This document shows positions 17,985 to 28,137 of a stretch of 64,000 nucleotides of DNA, in pieces. The position numbers and the translations under genes are program-made. Below the pieces are notes generated by a model. It searched no databases, was not told where the DNA came from, and was given only the letters and a program-made list of their open reading frames with translations. Source of the stretch: Methyloceanibacter methanicus (GTDB taxonomy: Bacteria > Pseudomonadota > Alphaproteobacteria > Rhizobiales > Methyloligellaceae); assembly GCF_001723285.1 (NCBI RefSeq), contig NZ_LPWG01000002.1:214236-278235 (forward strand), in the 5' to 3' direction. The stretch's first letter is position 1; the number at the start of each line of letters is the position of its first letter.

Positions 17985-19073
17985 ATGTTCACGAAGAATA
18001 AGAAAGAACTGCTCATCCATATCGGGGCCGGCAAGACAGGGACCACATCCCTGCAGCATTTCCTTTGGGCGAACAGGCGAGCACTACAGCGCCATGGTAT
18101 CCTCTACCCAGACCTGGGGGTTGTGTCTGGCGCACATCATCTCCTATCGCCGCACCATCCCCCGTTTCTCGATTGGAAGTTCATTAGTGCCAAGGATTGG
18201 GCCCCAGACCTCTACGCAAAGACCAAACAGCGTGCTCTCATATCCAGCGAGCTGGCATCCAACGCAGCCCCGGACGTAATTCGACCATTCGCCGAACACG
18301 TCAATCAGCATTTCAATACGAAGATCGTCATCTATGTGAGGCGGCAGGACCATTGGATGGTGGCGGCCTACAGCCAACAAGTCAAAGCTGGAACGCAGCG
18401 GCTCGATTTCCCATCGAGCCTTGGGCATATGTTCCGAGGGGCAAATTTGGTCGGACGCATGAGCGTGTGGATCGAGGCGTTCGGAGCGGACAACGTCATT
18501 GTGCGTCCTTACGAAAGGGGACAACTGGTTGGCGGCGACATTCGCAGTGATTTTCTTAGTCAGGTTCTTGCAATCGACGACGATGCGAACTTCAAATGGA
18601 CCAATGCAAACGAAAACCCCCGCCTTGCGCTCTGTGCACTCGAGTACAAGCGGATGATCAACAACGTGGTGCCGGTTCCCGCTGAATCGAACGCATTTAT
18701 CGACCCGCTTCTTGCGTACTCGGCCGCCGAAGACCAGAATTCAACCGCGATCTACCATGAGTCGAACCTGATTTCGCCCACCGAACGCAACATGATTCTC
18801 GAACGCGTCGACGACGGCAACCGCTGGGTCGCGAGCAAGCTGATGGGGCGAGCTGACGGTGTGCTGTTTATCGAGCCAAGGCCGGAGCAGGATCCAGGGT
18901 GGTTGCCGCCGGTTGTCACATCGGATGATCTTGCGAGGATCAGCACATATTTCAGCGCCAAGGGCTACAGGAAATCGCTAATGCAGTGCATCGAGAAGAC
19001 ACTTGAGACCAATCGATTTGAGGCCTATCGATACGCTCAAACGCTTGCCGCGAGCTTTGGTCGCAAACTCTGA
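17985..19073 (+). CDS. Sulfotransferase-like protein
   Basis: A 362-residue protein whose N-terminus LLIHIGAGKTGTTSLQHFL matches the PAPS-binding loop form found in polysaccharide loci. IVIYVRRQDHWMVAAYSQQ resembles the 3'-phosphate-binding region. ATG 17985 follows the preceding TAG with no gap, indicating one operon. It shares its opening with the gene at 27096 (LHIGLPKTGTTSVQRHLL) and the one at 41738. Acceptor unknown; a glycan sulfotransferase role is inferred from context. Confidence 0.7.
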   Translation: MFTKNKKELLIHIGAGKTGTTSLQHFLWANRRALQRHGILYPDLGVVSGAHHLLSPHHPPFLDWKFISAKDWAPDLYAKTKQRALISSELASNAAPDVIRPFAEHVNQHFNTKIVIYVRRQDHWMVAAYSQQVKAGTQRLDFPSSLGHMFRGANLVGRMSVWIEAFGADNVIVRPYERGQLVGGDIRSDFLSQVLAIDDDANFKWTNANENPRLALCALEYKRMINNVVPVPAESNAFIDPLLAYSAAEDQNSTAIYHESNLISPTERNMILERVDDGNRWVASKLMGRADGVLFIEPRPEQDPGWLPPVVTSDDLARISTYFSAKGYRKSLMQCIEKTLETNRFEAYRYAQTLAASFGRKL

Positions 19074-19104
19074 TCGGCAGGTTCTGGCAGAGCGCGAAGG
19101 TGGC

Positions 19105-19838
19105 ATGCAAGTCAATTGGATCGACGACCACAGATTTGAAATCGGCGCGTATCGGTTCACGATCGACGTTACGCCGGGCGCCAGGCGCCGTCTCTCGACG
19201 GACAACGACTTCACGCTCGTCAAGACACCGCACTTCCTGGCAATGTACGACTCGTTGGAGCCACGCCTGACGGGCAAGAAGATTCTCGAACTCGGTCTGT
19301 TCGAGGGCGGCAGTTTGGTTTTTTTCGACCAGCGCTTTCAGCCCGAGAAGATCGTTGGCATCGACATCCGCAAAGAGCCGATTGCGCCGCTCGAGCGCTA
19401 TGTTGCGGGGCGTGGTGGTGTGGTGGAGACGCACTACGCGACCTCTCAGGACGATGAGGCGGCCCTTGCGAAGATTTGCCGCGAGGCTTCGGGGGCGAGA
19501 TCGATGTCGTCGTTGACGATGCCTCCCACCTCTACGAACAGACCAAGAAGAGTTTTGACGTACTGTTCAGACGGCTCGCGCCGGGAGGGGTCTACATCAT
19601 TGAAGATTGGGCATGGAGCTATCAAAAGCCCTATCAGGAAGCGAGCCACCCCTGGTTCAAGAAGACGGGCATGGCAACGTTGCTCTTCGAGCTGATTGGC
19701 GATCTTGCGACCAATCGTGCCATCGACTCGATCACCATCGACAAGACCATGGCGGTGATCACAAAGTCGCAGGCAACGGCTACCGAGCTGACTTATGGCC
19801 GGGGCCGTCTCAGAAATCGCGCAAGCCCTTCTGTCTAG
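19105..19838 (+). CDS. Class I SAM-dependent methyltransferase, first tandem copy, frameshifted
   Basis: About 244 residues once repaired. ILELGLFEGGSLVFFDQRF is the SAM-binding glycine motif and VVVDDASHLYEQTKKSF the post-II acidic strand, followed by GGVYIIEDWAWSYQ. The frame breaks at about 19487; adding one T gives CREAFGGEIDVVVDDA. It is a close paralogue of the next gene, with matching blocks along its length (FTLVKT, ILELG, TSQDDEAAL, DRTMAVITKS in the second copy). Resembles the cephalosporin-hydroxylase/CmcI-like group often found in sugar loci. Start ATG 19105. Confidence 0.72.
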
Positions 19839-19980
19839 GCCGTGGGAATAGTGAGGTGCCAATGCGTGGCAACAAGCGCCGCCGGTTCCGCGATCAACGC
19901 ATGATGCCGTCTTGGCTGGTGACCGCCTTGGCGCAATCGCATTCGATGGGCATCCGGATCGTCAAACGGGGCACAAGACC

Positions 19981-20748
19981 ATGACCGCCACTAGCGGAAA
20001 CCAGGAAGCGTCGAACGGGCTCAATTGGCTGGACGCTAACAACTTCGAGATCGATGGCTGCAGGTTCACCATCGATATCAGTGCAAGCCACGAGCGCCGC
20101 CCGTCGACGTCGGACAATTTTACGCTGGTCAAGACGCGCCGATTCCTGGCGACTTATGACGCACTGGCAAGCAGGCTGGAGGGAAAGGCAATCCTGGAGC
20201 TTGGGATCTTCCAGGGCGGCAGCCTCGTCTATTTCGACAAGCGCTTCCGGCCCAAGAAGCTCGTCGGACTGGATCTCCGTGCCGAACCGATCCCTGCCCT
20301 CGAAGCCTACGTTGCGACGCGCGATGGCGCCGTGAAGACCTACTACAACACGTCGCAAGACGACGAAGCGGCGTTGACGGCAATATGCCGCGAGGAGTTC
20401 GGCGGCGAGGTCGATGCGGTCATCGACGACGCGTCCCACGCCTATGACCTGACCAAGAAGAGCTTTCAGATCCTGTTCCCCAAGCTGGCGCCCGGTGGGA
20501 TCTATGTGATCGAGGATTGGGCTTGGAGCTACCAGGCCGCAGCCCAGAAGCCGTGGCGCGGCCAATTTTGGAAGACGGGCTTGGCGACCCTTCTGCTCGA
20601 GCTTGTGGGCGACCTTGCGTCCAACCATGCCATCGAGAAGATCGCGATCGACCGCACCATGGCGGTGATCACGAAATCGGCGGCCAAAGACTCGCAGCTG
20701 ACCTTTCGGAGCGGCGCGCTGCGGGCACGCCGGAGCCCCAAGGTCTAG
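19981..20748 (+). CDS. Class I SAM-dependent methyltransferase, second tandem copy
   Basis: A 255-residue intact paralogue of the preceding gene. ILELGIFQGGSLVYFDKRF is motif I, AVIDDASHAYDLTKKSFQIL the acidic strand and GGIYVIEDWAWSYQ the following segment. These CmcI-like enzymes methylate or hydroxylate sugars or small molecules; the acceptor is unknown. ATG 19981 begins a domain aligned with the first copy. It is the last plus-strand gene before the convergent rml cluster. Confidence 0.75.
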   Translation: MTATSGNQEASNGLNWLDANNFEIDGCRFTIDISASHERRPSTSDNFTLVKTRRFLATYDALASRLEGKAILELGIFQGGSLVYFDKRFRPKKLVGLDLRAEPIPALEAYVATRDGAVKTYYNTSQDDEAALTAICREEFGGEVDAVIDDASHAYDLTKKSFQILFPKLAPGGIYVIEDWAWSYQAAAQKPWRGQFWKTGLATLLLELVGDLASNHAIEKIAIDRTMAVITKSAAKDSQLTFRSGALRARRSPKV

Positions 20749-20763
20749 CCCGAGAGGCTCGAA

Positions 20764-21640
20764 CTAGAGCCGCGGGTTCTCGGCGGTCATGACCAGGTAC
20801 CGTGCGTAGTCGGACGATCCGAGTTCGCTACCGAGCCGTGCCAGCTGCTCCTGGCTGATGAATCCCATCCGGAACGCGACTTCCTCCGGACATGAAATAC
20901 GGAAGCCCTGGCGTTTCTCCAGTGCACGGACGAAGTCCGAGGCTTCGTTGAGGCTGTCGATCGTACCGGTGTCCAGCCACGCAAAGCCGCGGCCCATCAG
21001 TTCGACGTCGAGTTCGCCCATTTCCAGATATTTCCGGTTGACGTCGGTAATCTCGAGTTCGCCGCGGGGTGACGGGGTCAAGTTCGCGGCGATGTCCGTA
21101 ACGCGCTCATCGTAGAAATACAGTCCCGTGACCGCCCAATTCGACTCGGGCTTGGCGGGCTTCTCAACCAGCGAGACCGGCTTGTCCTGCTCATCCAGGC
21201 CCACAACGCCGTAACGTTCCGGGTCGGTCACGTGATAGGCGAAGACCGTGGCGCCGCGCGGTCGCGCGCTGGCGCTTCTGAGCAATTCGGCAAGCCCGTG
21301 CCCGTAGTAGATGTTGTCGCCCAGGATCAGGGCCGAACGGCTGTCTCCGACAAAGTCGGCGCCGATGATATAGGCCTGCGCGAGGCCGCCGGGATTGGGT
21401 TGCTCGGCGTAGCTGAGCTCCAGCCCCCAGGCGCTGCCGTCGCCGAGCAGGCGCTGGAAGTTGGGCAGATCCTCCGGAGTGGAGATGATCAGAATTTCGC
21501 GGATGCCCGCGAGCATCAGCGTGCTCAGCGGAAAATAGATCATCGGTTTGTCGTAGACGGGGAAGCAGTTGCTTCGACGTCACCAGCGTCATCGGATAGA
21601 GCCGTGTGCCCTTGCCGCCGGCCAGAATAATACCCTTCAT
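20764..21640 (-). CDS. rmlA: Glucose-1-phosphate thymidylyltransferase RmlA, frameshifted as sequenced
   Basis: First enzyme of dTDP-L-rhamnose synthesis: dTTP plus glucose-1-phosphate gives dTDP-glucose. [16 protein letters not shown] is the nucleotidyl-transfer motif, followed by [11 protein letters not shown], then a break, then [26 protein letters not shown] and [10 protein letters not shown]. The break is at the GGGG run 21559-21562: dropping one base gives [16 protein letters not shown], so this is a one-base gain. Length about 291 residues, normal for RmlA. It is the last gene of the rmlC-B-D-A operon. Confidence 0.9.
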
Positions 21641-21653
21641 GATATCTCCCCGA

Positions 21654-22586
21654 CTATGCCTCACCGCCGGCGACCGCAGCGTCGCCCGTTCCGGCCTGGT
21701 CCTTGGCGTGCAGGCGCTGCACGCATTCCGCTATGCCTTGCCGCCAATCCGGCAGGCTGATTCCGAACGTCGCCGCCATCCGGCTGCAGTCGAGCCGAGA
21801 GTTGGCCGGACGCTGTGCCGGTGTGGGGTACTCGGCGGTTGTGATCGGCCGCACCTTTGCGGTCGGACCGCCCCGCCGCGCCGATTGCTCGAAAACCTCG
21901 CGCGCCACGTCGCACCAGGTCGCCTCGCCCGTCCCCGCCGCGTTGTAGGTGCCCCATTTGCCGCTGTCGCGTCCGTCCGCGATCTGCTCCACGATGCCGA
22001 GGATCGCGTCCGCCAGATGGGGCGCATAGGTCGGGCTTCCCCGCTGATCGTCGACGACGCCGAGCTCATCGCGCGTCTCGGCGAGGCGCAGCATCGTCTT
22101 GACGAAGTTGTGGCCAAACGGACTGACGACCCACGCGGTGCGCAAGATCACATGGGCTGGACAGGCCGCGCGCACGAAGTTCTCGCCGGCGAGCTTGCTG
22201 GCCCCGTAGACGCCGAGCGGCGCGACGGGATCGTCCTCGGCATAGGGGCCCGGCGCGGTTCCGTCGAAAACGTAATCCGTCGAGATGTGAATCAGCGGAC
22301 GGCCCGTCTGCGCGCATGCCTCCGCAAGATGCTTGACCCCGTCCGCGTTGATAGCAAAGGCCAGCTCCCGCTCGCTTTCGGCTTTGTCCACTGCCGTGTA
22401 GGCCGCCGCGTTGACGACAACGTCCGCCGTGCTACCGGCAATGGCTGTGTGGATCGAGGAGGCATCGGCAAGATCGATCTCCGGCCGGCCGAGTGTCGTG
22501 AGGGTGAGACCGGCCGCCCGCGCCGCCTCGGCCAGCGATGTGGCAACCTGACCCTTCCGTCCGATGACGAGTACGTTCGCCGTCAC
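21654..22586 (-). CDS. rmlD: dTDP-4-dehydrorhamnose reductase RmlD
   Basis: A 310-residue SDR enzyme that makes the last step to dTDP-L-rhamnose. [14 protein letters not shown] is the cofactor loop, ISTDYVFDG the RmlD signature and YGASKLAGE the catalytic Y-x3-[10 protein letters not shown] near the end is typical. Its start overlaps the rmlB stop by four bases (ATGA), and rmlA begins 13 bases after its stop, so the genes are translated as a tight operon. Confidence 0.93.
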   Translation of the reverse strand: MTANVLVIGRKGQVATSLAEAARAAGLTLTTLGRPEIDLADASSIHTAIAGSTADVVVNAAAYTAVDKAESERELAFAINADGVKHLAEACAQTGRPLIHISTDYVFDGTAPGPYAEDDPVAPLGVYGASKLAGENFVRAACPAHVILRTAWVVSPFGHNFVKTMLRLAETRDELGVVDDQRGSPTYAPHLADAILGIVEQIADGRDSGKWGTYNAAGTGEATWCDVAREVFEQSARRGGPTAKVRPITTAEYPTPAQRPANSRLDCSRMAATFGISLPDWRQGIAECVQRLHAKDQAGTGDAAVAGGEA

Positions 22587-23710
22587 GTGAGCTTCGCCGC
22601 CTCCGTCGCCGCTTCATGGCCGCGCTTGGGTGCGGGCGATGGCGTGGCGTCGGCCGATCCGCCCGCCAGCAATCCAAGCCGTTCGCCTTCGTAGACGCCG
22701 TCGCGGAGCGGCCGCCACCAGTCCGGATTGTCGAGATACCAACGGACCGTCTTCTCCATGCCGCTTGCGAAGTTCTCTTGCGCGCGCCAGCCGAGTTCCG
22801 TTTCGAGGAGCGTTGCGTCGATGGCGTATCGCAGGTCGTGTCCGGGCCGGTCGGCGACGAACGTCACGAGCCGATCGTGCGGGGCGCCCATCGGGTCGTA
22901 GGAGTCCATCAGCGCGCAAATTCGCTCGACCACCGACATGTTGGATTGTTCGTTGCGCCCGCCGACATTGTATTTCGCCCCCAGTCGTCCGCGCGTCAGG
23001 ATCAGGTGAAGCGCTCTCGCGTGGTCTTCGACATAGAGCCAATCGCGCACATTCTGGCCGTTGCCGTAAACCGGGAGAGGTTTGCCGTCATGGGCATTCA
23101 GAATCATCAATGGAATGAGCTTTTCGGGGAACTGATAGGGACCGTAATTGTTGGAGCAGTTGGAGATCACCACAGGCAGGCCGTAGGTCCGGTACCAGGC
23201 AATGGCGAGATGGTCGGAGGCAGCCTTGCTCGATGAGTAGGGCGAACTCGGATCGTAGGGCGTGTCCTCTCGGAACAGACCCTCCGCCCCCAGCGATCCG
23301 TAGACCTCGTCGGTCGAGACGTGCAGAAACCTGAACGTCTCCGCCGCATCCTTGGAGAGGGACGACCAATAGGCGCGCGCGGCTTCGAGCAGTGTGTACG
23401 TGCCCACGATGTTGGTCTCGATGAACGCGCCCGACCCGGTGATCGACCGGTCGACGTGGCTCTCGGCCGCAAGATGGATCACAGCGTCCGGTTTGAATTC
23501 GCCGAAAGCCCGATCCATGGCCTCGCGATCGCAGATGTCGGCCTGCAAGAAGCTGTAACCGGACCGGTCCGCAATCGGATCGAGCGATGCCAGATTGGCG
23601 GCGTAGGTCAGCTTATCGATGTTCAGGACGTCGGCAGCCAACTCGCCGACTAGGAGCCGGCACACTGCGGAACCAATGAAGCCGGCCCCCCCGGTCACGA
23701 TAATTCTCAT
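22583..23710 (-). CDS. rmlB: dTDP-glucose 4,6-dehydratase RmlB
   Basis: A 375-residue SDR dehydratase converting dTDP-glucose to its 4-keto-6-deoxy form. [12 protein letters not shown] binds [13 protein letters not shown] is the RmlB signature, [10 protein letters not shown] carries the catalytic Thr/Asp/Glu region and [11 protein letters not shown] the Y-x3-K. A C-terminal extension of about 20 residues ([20 protein letters not shown]) looks disordered and is longer than usual. Second gene of the rml operon. Confidence 0.94.
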   Translation of the reverse strand: MRIIVTGGAGFIGSAVCRLLVGELAADVLNIDKLTYAANLASLDPIADRSGYSFLQADICDREAMDRAFGEFKPDAVIHLAAESHVDRSITGSGAFIETNIVGTYTLLEAARAYWSSLSKDAAETFRFLHVSTDEVYGSLGAEGLFREDTPYDPSSPYSSSKAASDHLAIAWYRTYGLPVVISNCSNNYGPYQFPEKLIPLMILNAHDGKPLPVYGNGQNVRDWLYVEDHARALHLILTRGRLGAKYNVGGRNEQSNMSVVERICALMDSYDPMGAPHDRLVTFVADRPGHDLRYAIDATLLETELGWRAQENFASGMEKTVRWYLDNPDWWRPLRDGVYEGERLGLLAGGSADATPSPAPKRGHEAATEAAKLT

Positions 23711-23779
23711 GGATACTCCTAACGACCTTTCTCCGAGAACGGCACGAATGCTTGCCGCACGCCTAAACCCGTATCAATT

Positions 23780-24337
23780 TCAGTAGCTGAAATGCTCTGG
23801 CAGCTCGGCGAGTCTCGGATGTTTCCGATCCTTCGGCGACAGAACGGCTTCCTCCCCCCGCACGGGCCAGTCGATGCCCAACGCCGGATCGTCCCAAGCG
23901 AGCCCGAAATCAACCTCCGGTGCGTAGAACTCGGTGACCTTATACTGGACCTCGGTATCAGGTTCCAGGGTGCAGAAGCCGTGTGCAAACCCCTTCGGCA
24001 CCCAGAGCTGATGCCAATTCTCGGCCGACAGCACCACGGCCTCGTGCTGCCCGAAAGTGGGCGAACCGACCCGGATATCGACGGCAACGTCGAGAATGGC
24101 CCCGCGGCTGACGCGCACAAGCTTGTCTTGGGCGTGGGGCGGGGCCTGGAAGTGGAGGCCGCGAATGACGCCGCGGTCGGCCGAGTGCGAGTGATTGTCC
24201 TGGACGAATGCCTCGGTGATGCCGGCTTCCGCGAACTGCTGGGCGTTGTAGGTTTCGGAGAAGAACCCCCGCGAATCCCTGAAAATATTCGGCTCGATCA
24301 GAATGAGCCCCGGAAGCTTCAGATTTGTTGCCTTCAT
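23780..24337 (-). CDS. rmlC: dTDP-4-dehydrorhamnose 3,5-epimerase RmlC
   Basis: A 185-residue cupin epimerase. IFRDSRGFFSETYN, RGLHFQAPPHAQDKLVRV (with the catalytic His) and VQYKVTEFYAPE match the RmlC core, and GFAHGFCTLEPD is the second conserved block. It is the promoter-proximal gene of rmlC-B-D-A; 69 bases separate it from rmlB. Upstream about 200 bases separate it from a divergent glycosyltransferase, likely holding both promoters. Confidence 0.93.
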   Translation of the reverse strand: MKATNLKLPGLILIEPNIFRDSRGFFSETYNAQQFAEAGITEAFVQDNHSHSADRGVIRGLHFQAPPHAQDKLVRVSRGAILDVAVDIRVGSPTFGQHEAVVLSAENWHQLWVPKGFAHGFCTLEPDTEVQYKVTEFYAPEVDFGLAWDDPALGIDWPVRGEEAVLSPKDRKHPRLAELPEHFSY

Positions 24338-24543
24338 TACTCGGCTCGCTCGTCTGGAAAGGTTTGGCTCCCTCCACTAGCAAGGATTGCCGCGAAGGCG
24401 AAGTCTCATCTCAGGGCTTTGGCGGGCGTCTGCCGCCGGCGCCCCGGGCCAGAGCTGGACCCTTGCGGCGCCTCCACAGGCGAACTATGCAACGGCGTCG
24501 CCTCTGCCGGACTCCGATCCGGCACGGAGCTTGAAGGATCGTC

Positions 24544-25725
24544 ATGTCGATACGTGAGCTGGTTGAGTTTCTGGCGTCCGCTTGGCGCGTCGGCCATCTC
24601 AAGGCGCCGCTCCTGCTCCTGCGCTACCTCATGCTGACGATGCTGAACCGCACGTCGCGCCGGCGGGTCATCCGGCATGTGCCCGAAATCCATGCGGCGG
24701 AGGACGTGGCCGTGAGCGCGACGGTGCAGGGCATCACGGACATCGTCGTGCCCGTCTATGGCAATTTCGAGCAGACACGAGCGCTACTCGAGGCGCTCGG
24801 AAACGATCCCGAGCTACCCGGACGCGTCGTCGTGATCGACGATGCGAGCCCCGACCCGCGCGTCGGGCCCATGTTGCAGGCTGCATGCGCCGACCGTGCT
24901 GATTGGCAACTCATTGAAAACGAACAGAATATGGGTTTCGTCGAGACCTGCAACCGGGGTTTTGCCGCGAGCCGGCGGGATGTGATCGTGCTGAACACGG
25001 ACACCGAAGTCCCTGCCGGTGCGCTCTGGCGCATCGCCCGGGCCCTTCAGGCCGCACCGGACATCGCGACCGCGACTCCGTTTTCGAACGCGGCCTATGG
25101 CGTCGGCTTCCCTGAGCTGAACTATCCAAATCCGCGCCCGTTCGGGGCCACGACCGCGGAAATCGATGCCGCTTTCGCGGGGTTGCGTTTGAGTACCGAG
25201 ATCGGCTTGCCGCGCGGGGTCGGGTTCTGCATGGGCATGTCCCGCCACGCGATCGAGCGCATCGGCGGCTTCAGCACGGCGTTCGGCCGCGGCTATGGCG
25301 AAGACAGCGGGTTCTCCCTGCAGGCGGCGAGGCTTGGCCTGCGCAATGTCGTGGCCACCAATGCCTATGTCTTCCATGTCGGCGGCCAGAGTTTCGGCGG
25401 CGGCTGGCAGGCGCGGAGCCGGCGCGCCACGCTCCAGATTCTCGATCGCTACCCCGAATACGTGAAAAGCGTCGAGGACTATCTCGCCACGGGGCTCGCG
25501 CGCGCCGTGTGTTTCGCGGCGATGCTCCGGCTCGCCGAGTCACGGTCCGGGGCGCCCGTCGCGATTGGAGAGGGTGCCGCAGCGGACGCCGATCAGGCGG
25601 TTGTGACGATCGGCCGGACCGGGCCGTGCGCCGAGGCGACGGTGACGTTCCGGGATGAGAGCTACGGGTTCAGCTTCGGCAACCAGGATGCCCTCGACCG
25701 TGCGCTGGCGCTCTATCGGGGCTGA
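24544..25725 (+). CDS. GT2-family glycosyltransferase (rhamnosyltransferase-like)
   Basis: A 393-residue GT-A enzyme. ITDIVVPVYGNFEQTRALL begins the nucleotide-binding domain, VVIDDASPD and VIVLNTDTEVP supply the acidic donor and metal sites, and GYGEDSGFSLQAARLG is the acceptor-side ED motif. An N-terminal 55-residue amphipathic extension precedes the domain. Divergence from the rml operon makes a rhamnosyl transfer role plausible, but donor specificity cannot be read. The stop is four bases from the convergent GT4 gene. Confidence 0.83.
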   Translation: MSIRELVEFLASAWRVGHLKAPLLLLRYLMLTMLNRTSRRRVIRHVPEIHAAEDVAVSATVQGITDIVVPVYGNFEQTRALLEALGNDPELPGRVVVIDDASPDPRVGPMLQAACADRADWQLIENEQNMGFVETCNRGFAASRRDVIVLNTDTEVPAGALWRIARALQAAPDIATATPFSNAAYGVGFPELNYPNPRPFGATTAEIDAAFAGLRLSTEIGLPRGVGFCMGMSRHAIERIGGFSTAFGRGYGEDSGFSLQAARLGLRNVVATNAYVFHVGGQSFGGGWQARSRRATLQILDRYPEYVKSVEDYLATGLARAVCFAAMLRLAESRSGAPVAIGEGAAADADQAVVTIGRTGPCAEATVTFRDESYGFSFGNQDALDRALALYRG

Positions 25726-25729
25726 GGGG

Positions 25730-26842
25730 CTAAGCCGTCCGTCCGGGAGCCAATCGCCTCACTTCGCTTGCGATCTGGCTCAGGAAGCGGTCCATCGAAC
25801 GGTGTGGCGCCTCCTCGATCAGCGTCCTGGCGATGCTCTCGTACAGCCCTGGCTCGGTCGCGAGCCGGCGGATGGCGTCGGCAAACGCTGGCGCCGTGAT
25901 CTGGCGGGCAAGCAGGCCGGTCCGGCCGTCGACGACCTGTTCGGCGATGCCGCCGATGGGCATGGCGACGACGGGCAGGCCGTTGCCGAAGGCGGCGCTC
26001 ACGACGCCCGATTGGCTTGCCTCCACGTGGGAACACGCCATTGCGTCGAAGCGCGAAAAGATGTCGCGCACCTCCGAATCGGCGATCCATCGGTTGGTCA
26101 TGTCGGCGCCCATCGCCTCGAGCCGCACGCGATCCTCGCCCAAGGCTCCCGAACCGGCCACGCCGAGGTCCACCTCGAGCCCCGATTGCCGTAGGGCCTC
26201 GACGGCGTCGATCAGGAGGGGAAGGCCCTTATAGGCCATGATCCGCCCGAAGAAGAGCAGGCGCAGCGGATCGTGGCGTTCCCGGATCTTTGGCATCGCG
26301 CCGTAGGTGAGATCGGGATGAAAGAGCGGAAGCACCCGTTCGGGCGGGGCGAGCTTGGACGTGACGATGCGCTCGGCGACGGCGCGGCACAGCGTGATGA
26401 CGAGATCGGCCTCCTTGGCGTCGCGGCGCAGCCAGGGCGTCACGATAGCCGTGCGGTCGCCTGGATGCGGGACGACGTCGTGGATGATCGTCACGTATTT
26501 GATTCCGAGCTTGCGGATGGCCGGTGCCAACAGCGGCGACCAGACATGCGGCATCAGCATGACCACGGCCGCCGGATCCGTCTCTTTCAGGTGCTCCAGC
26601 AGCCGCCGGCGTGTCGCCGGGAAGCGCTTGAGGAGGTTGATCGGCGTCGCCTGGCGAAACGTGGGAACCTGGAAGACGTCCAGACCGGATGCGGCGAAAT
26701 CGTCGGCGACCTCGCTATCGGATGAAATGATGAAGCCGAACCGTTGTCCGGCGGCCCGCGCCGCGCTTTGGGCGAGCTCCAGCGCAAACCGGCCGAGGGC
26801 CCCTTGGCGGCCAAGATAGATGAAAGATACCAGGGGCTTCAC
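25730..26842 (-). CDS. GT4-family glycosyltransferase
   Basis: A 370-residue GT-B enzyme. LLFFGRIMAYKGLPLLIDAV is the donor-site lysine segment of GT4, and EASQSGVVSAAFGNGLPVVA is the conserved sugar-nucleotide region, with GGIAEQVVDGRTGLL following. The N-terminal acceptor domain has TIIHDVVPHPGD. Probably assembles the repeat unit of the local polysaccharide. Converges with the preceding GT2 gene and diverges from the sulfotransferase-like gene downstream. Confidence 0.85.
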   Translation of the reverse strand: MKPLVSFIYLGRQGALGRFALELAQSAARAAGQRFGFIISSDSEVADDFAASGLDVFQVPTFRQATPINLLKRFPATRRRLLEHLKETDPAAVVMLMPHVWSPLLAPAIRKLGIKYVTIIHDVVPHPGDRTAIVTPWLRRDAKEADLVITLCRAVAERIVTSKLAPPERVLPLFHPDLTYGAMPKIRERHDPLRLLFFGRIMAYKGLPLLIDAVEALRQSGLEVDLGVAGSGALGEDRVRLEAMGADMTNRWIADSEVRDIFSRFDAMACSHVEASQSGVVSAAFGNGLPVVAMPIGGIAEQVVDGRTGLLARQITAPAFADAIRRLATEPGLYESIARTLIEEAPHRSMDRFLSQIASEVRRLAPGRTA

Positions 26843-27095
26843 CAGGGACCTCGCATCGCCGCACCTTGACCTGCCGTTGATATATCTCTGCCGCCCCGCA
26901 ACGGGCTATCCGGTGCAGGTCTTCGCATGCGCGCCGCGCCCTGACAATCGTCAGGGGCCTATCGTCGGTACGGGGCTCCCAGCGGCAGGCCCAAGCGCGG
27001 CGTCTCCGGACAGGGAAGAGGCGGGACAGACCGTTTTGGCCGGGGTAGGTTGTGCGGCTCAAAATCCCCCGGCAACGACGTGGAACGACGTTTGA

Positions 27096-28103
27096 ATGAA
27101 AGACATCACGCTGCATATCGGTCTTCCCAAGACCGGCACCACCAGCGTGCAACGGCATCTGCTCGCCAACCGGAGCACACTGGCCGCTCAGGGCATCTGC
27201 TACCCTGTGGCCGGATGCGGCCGGCGTATCGCCCATCACGACATTGCCGACGCTTGCAAGCGCTTCAAGCCGCTTTGGGGGGGCTTGCGCGCGCTACGAA
27301 ATGAGTTCGACGCGGAGATAGCGCCGTTCGATCGTGTCATCGTCAGCAGCGAAGGTTTTCAGAGCGTCCGGGGCTACCCTGGCGTGATCGCCTTTTTCGG
27401 CGCGCCTGGCGGCTCGAGGCGTGGCGCGTGTCGCATCAGGACGATTTGCTATGTCCGCGAGTTCCTGGAGACCGCCAGCAGCGACTATGCACAACAGGTG
27501 CAGAGCTCGGGGCTCGATCTGAGCTTCGAGGACTACTGCGCACGCCGCTACAGACGCCCGCTTTGGCTCATCTCGAACTTCTGGCGTTGGTTCTCGGACG
27601 AAGCGACGTTTGGCCATTTCGACCGCAGCCGGCTTTTCAAGCAGGACATCGTCGAGGACTTCTTTCAACGGATCGGTCTTGCCGTGCCGGGAACCGTCGA
27701 ACGGAGCGATGCCAATCCCTCCATCTCCGGCAATTTGCTGGGCTTCAAACTCCTGCTCAACCGGCATGGCCTGCATGGGGCCCGGATCTATTGGATCCTC
27801 AAGGACTTGGCCTTGAGCGATCCGGCCTATCGCGGGCGCTTCCGGCTCACGGACACGGATGCGGCCCGGATTCGTCAGCGGTTTGCGAGCTACAACAAGA
27901 CGGTCGCGGGACTTGTCGGAGAGATTCCGTATCGATCCTTCGAAGGCGGCCAGCCGCTGCCGAATTACGAGACGTGGCAGGCCGATCTCGAACGCTTCCT
28001 GGCGCACCCCGAGCTCGCCCCGTTGAAGGACCGGCCGGAAATCCATCGCGCGACGGCCGAGGAAGTGGCCGCAATCGCGCGCCGTCACGGCGCCGAACCC
28101 TAG
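27096..28103 (+). CDS. Sulfotransferase-like protein
   Basis: A 335-residue protein beginning LHIGLPKTGTTSVQRHLLAN, the P-loop-like PAPS-binding motif shared with two other genes in this window. TICYVREFLETASSDYAQQV is the likely 3'-phosphate-binding strand and helix. The C-terminal half is helical and poorly conserved. Acceptor unknown; the position among glycosyltransferases suggests glycan sulfation. Confidence 0.68.
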   Translation: MKDITLHIGLPKTGTTSVQRHLLANRSTLAAQGICYPVAGCGRRIAHHDIADACKRFKPLWGGLRALRNEFDAEIAPFDRVIVSSEGFQSVRGYPGVIAFFGAPGGSRRGACRIRTICYVREFLETASSDYAQQVQSSGLDLSFEDYCARRYRRPLWLISNFWRWFSDEATFGHFDRSRLFKQDIVEDFFQRIGLAVPGTVERSDANPSISGNLLGFKLLLNRHGLHGARIYWILKDLALSDPAYRGRFRLTDTDAARIRQRFASYNKTVAGLVGEIPYRSFEGGQPLPNYETWQADLERFLAHPELAPLKDRPEIHRATAEEVAAIARRHGAEP

Positions 28104-28137
28104 GCCGCGCCCCGGCGCACAGTGCGTGAACCCCGCC

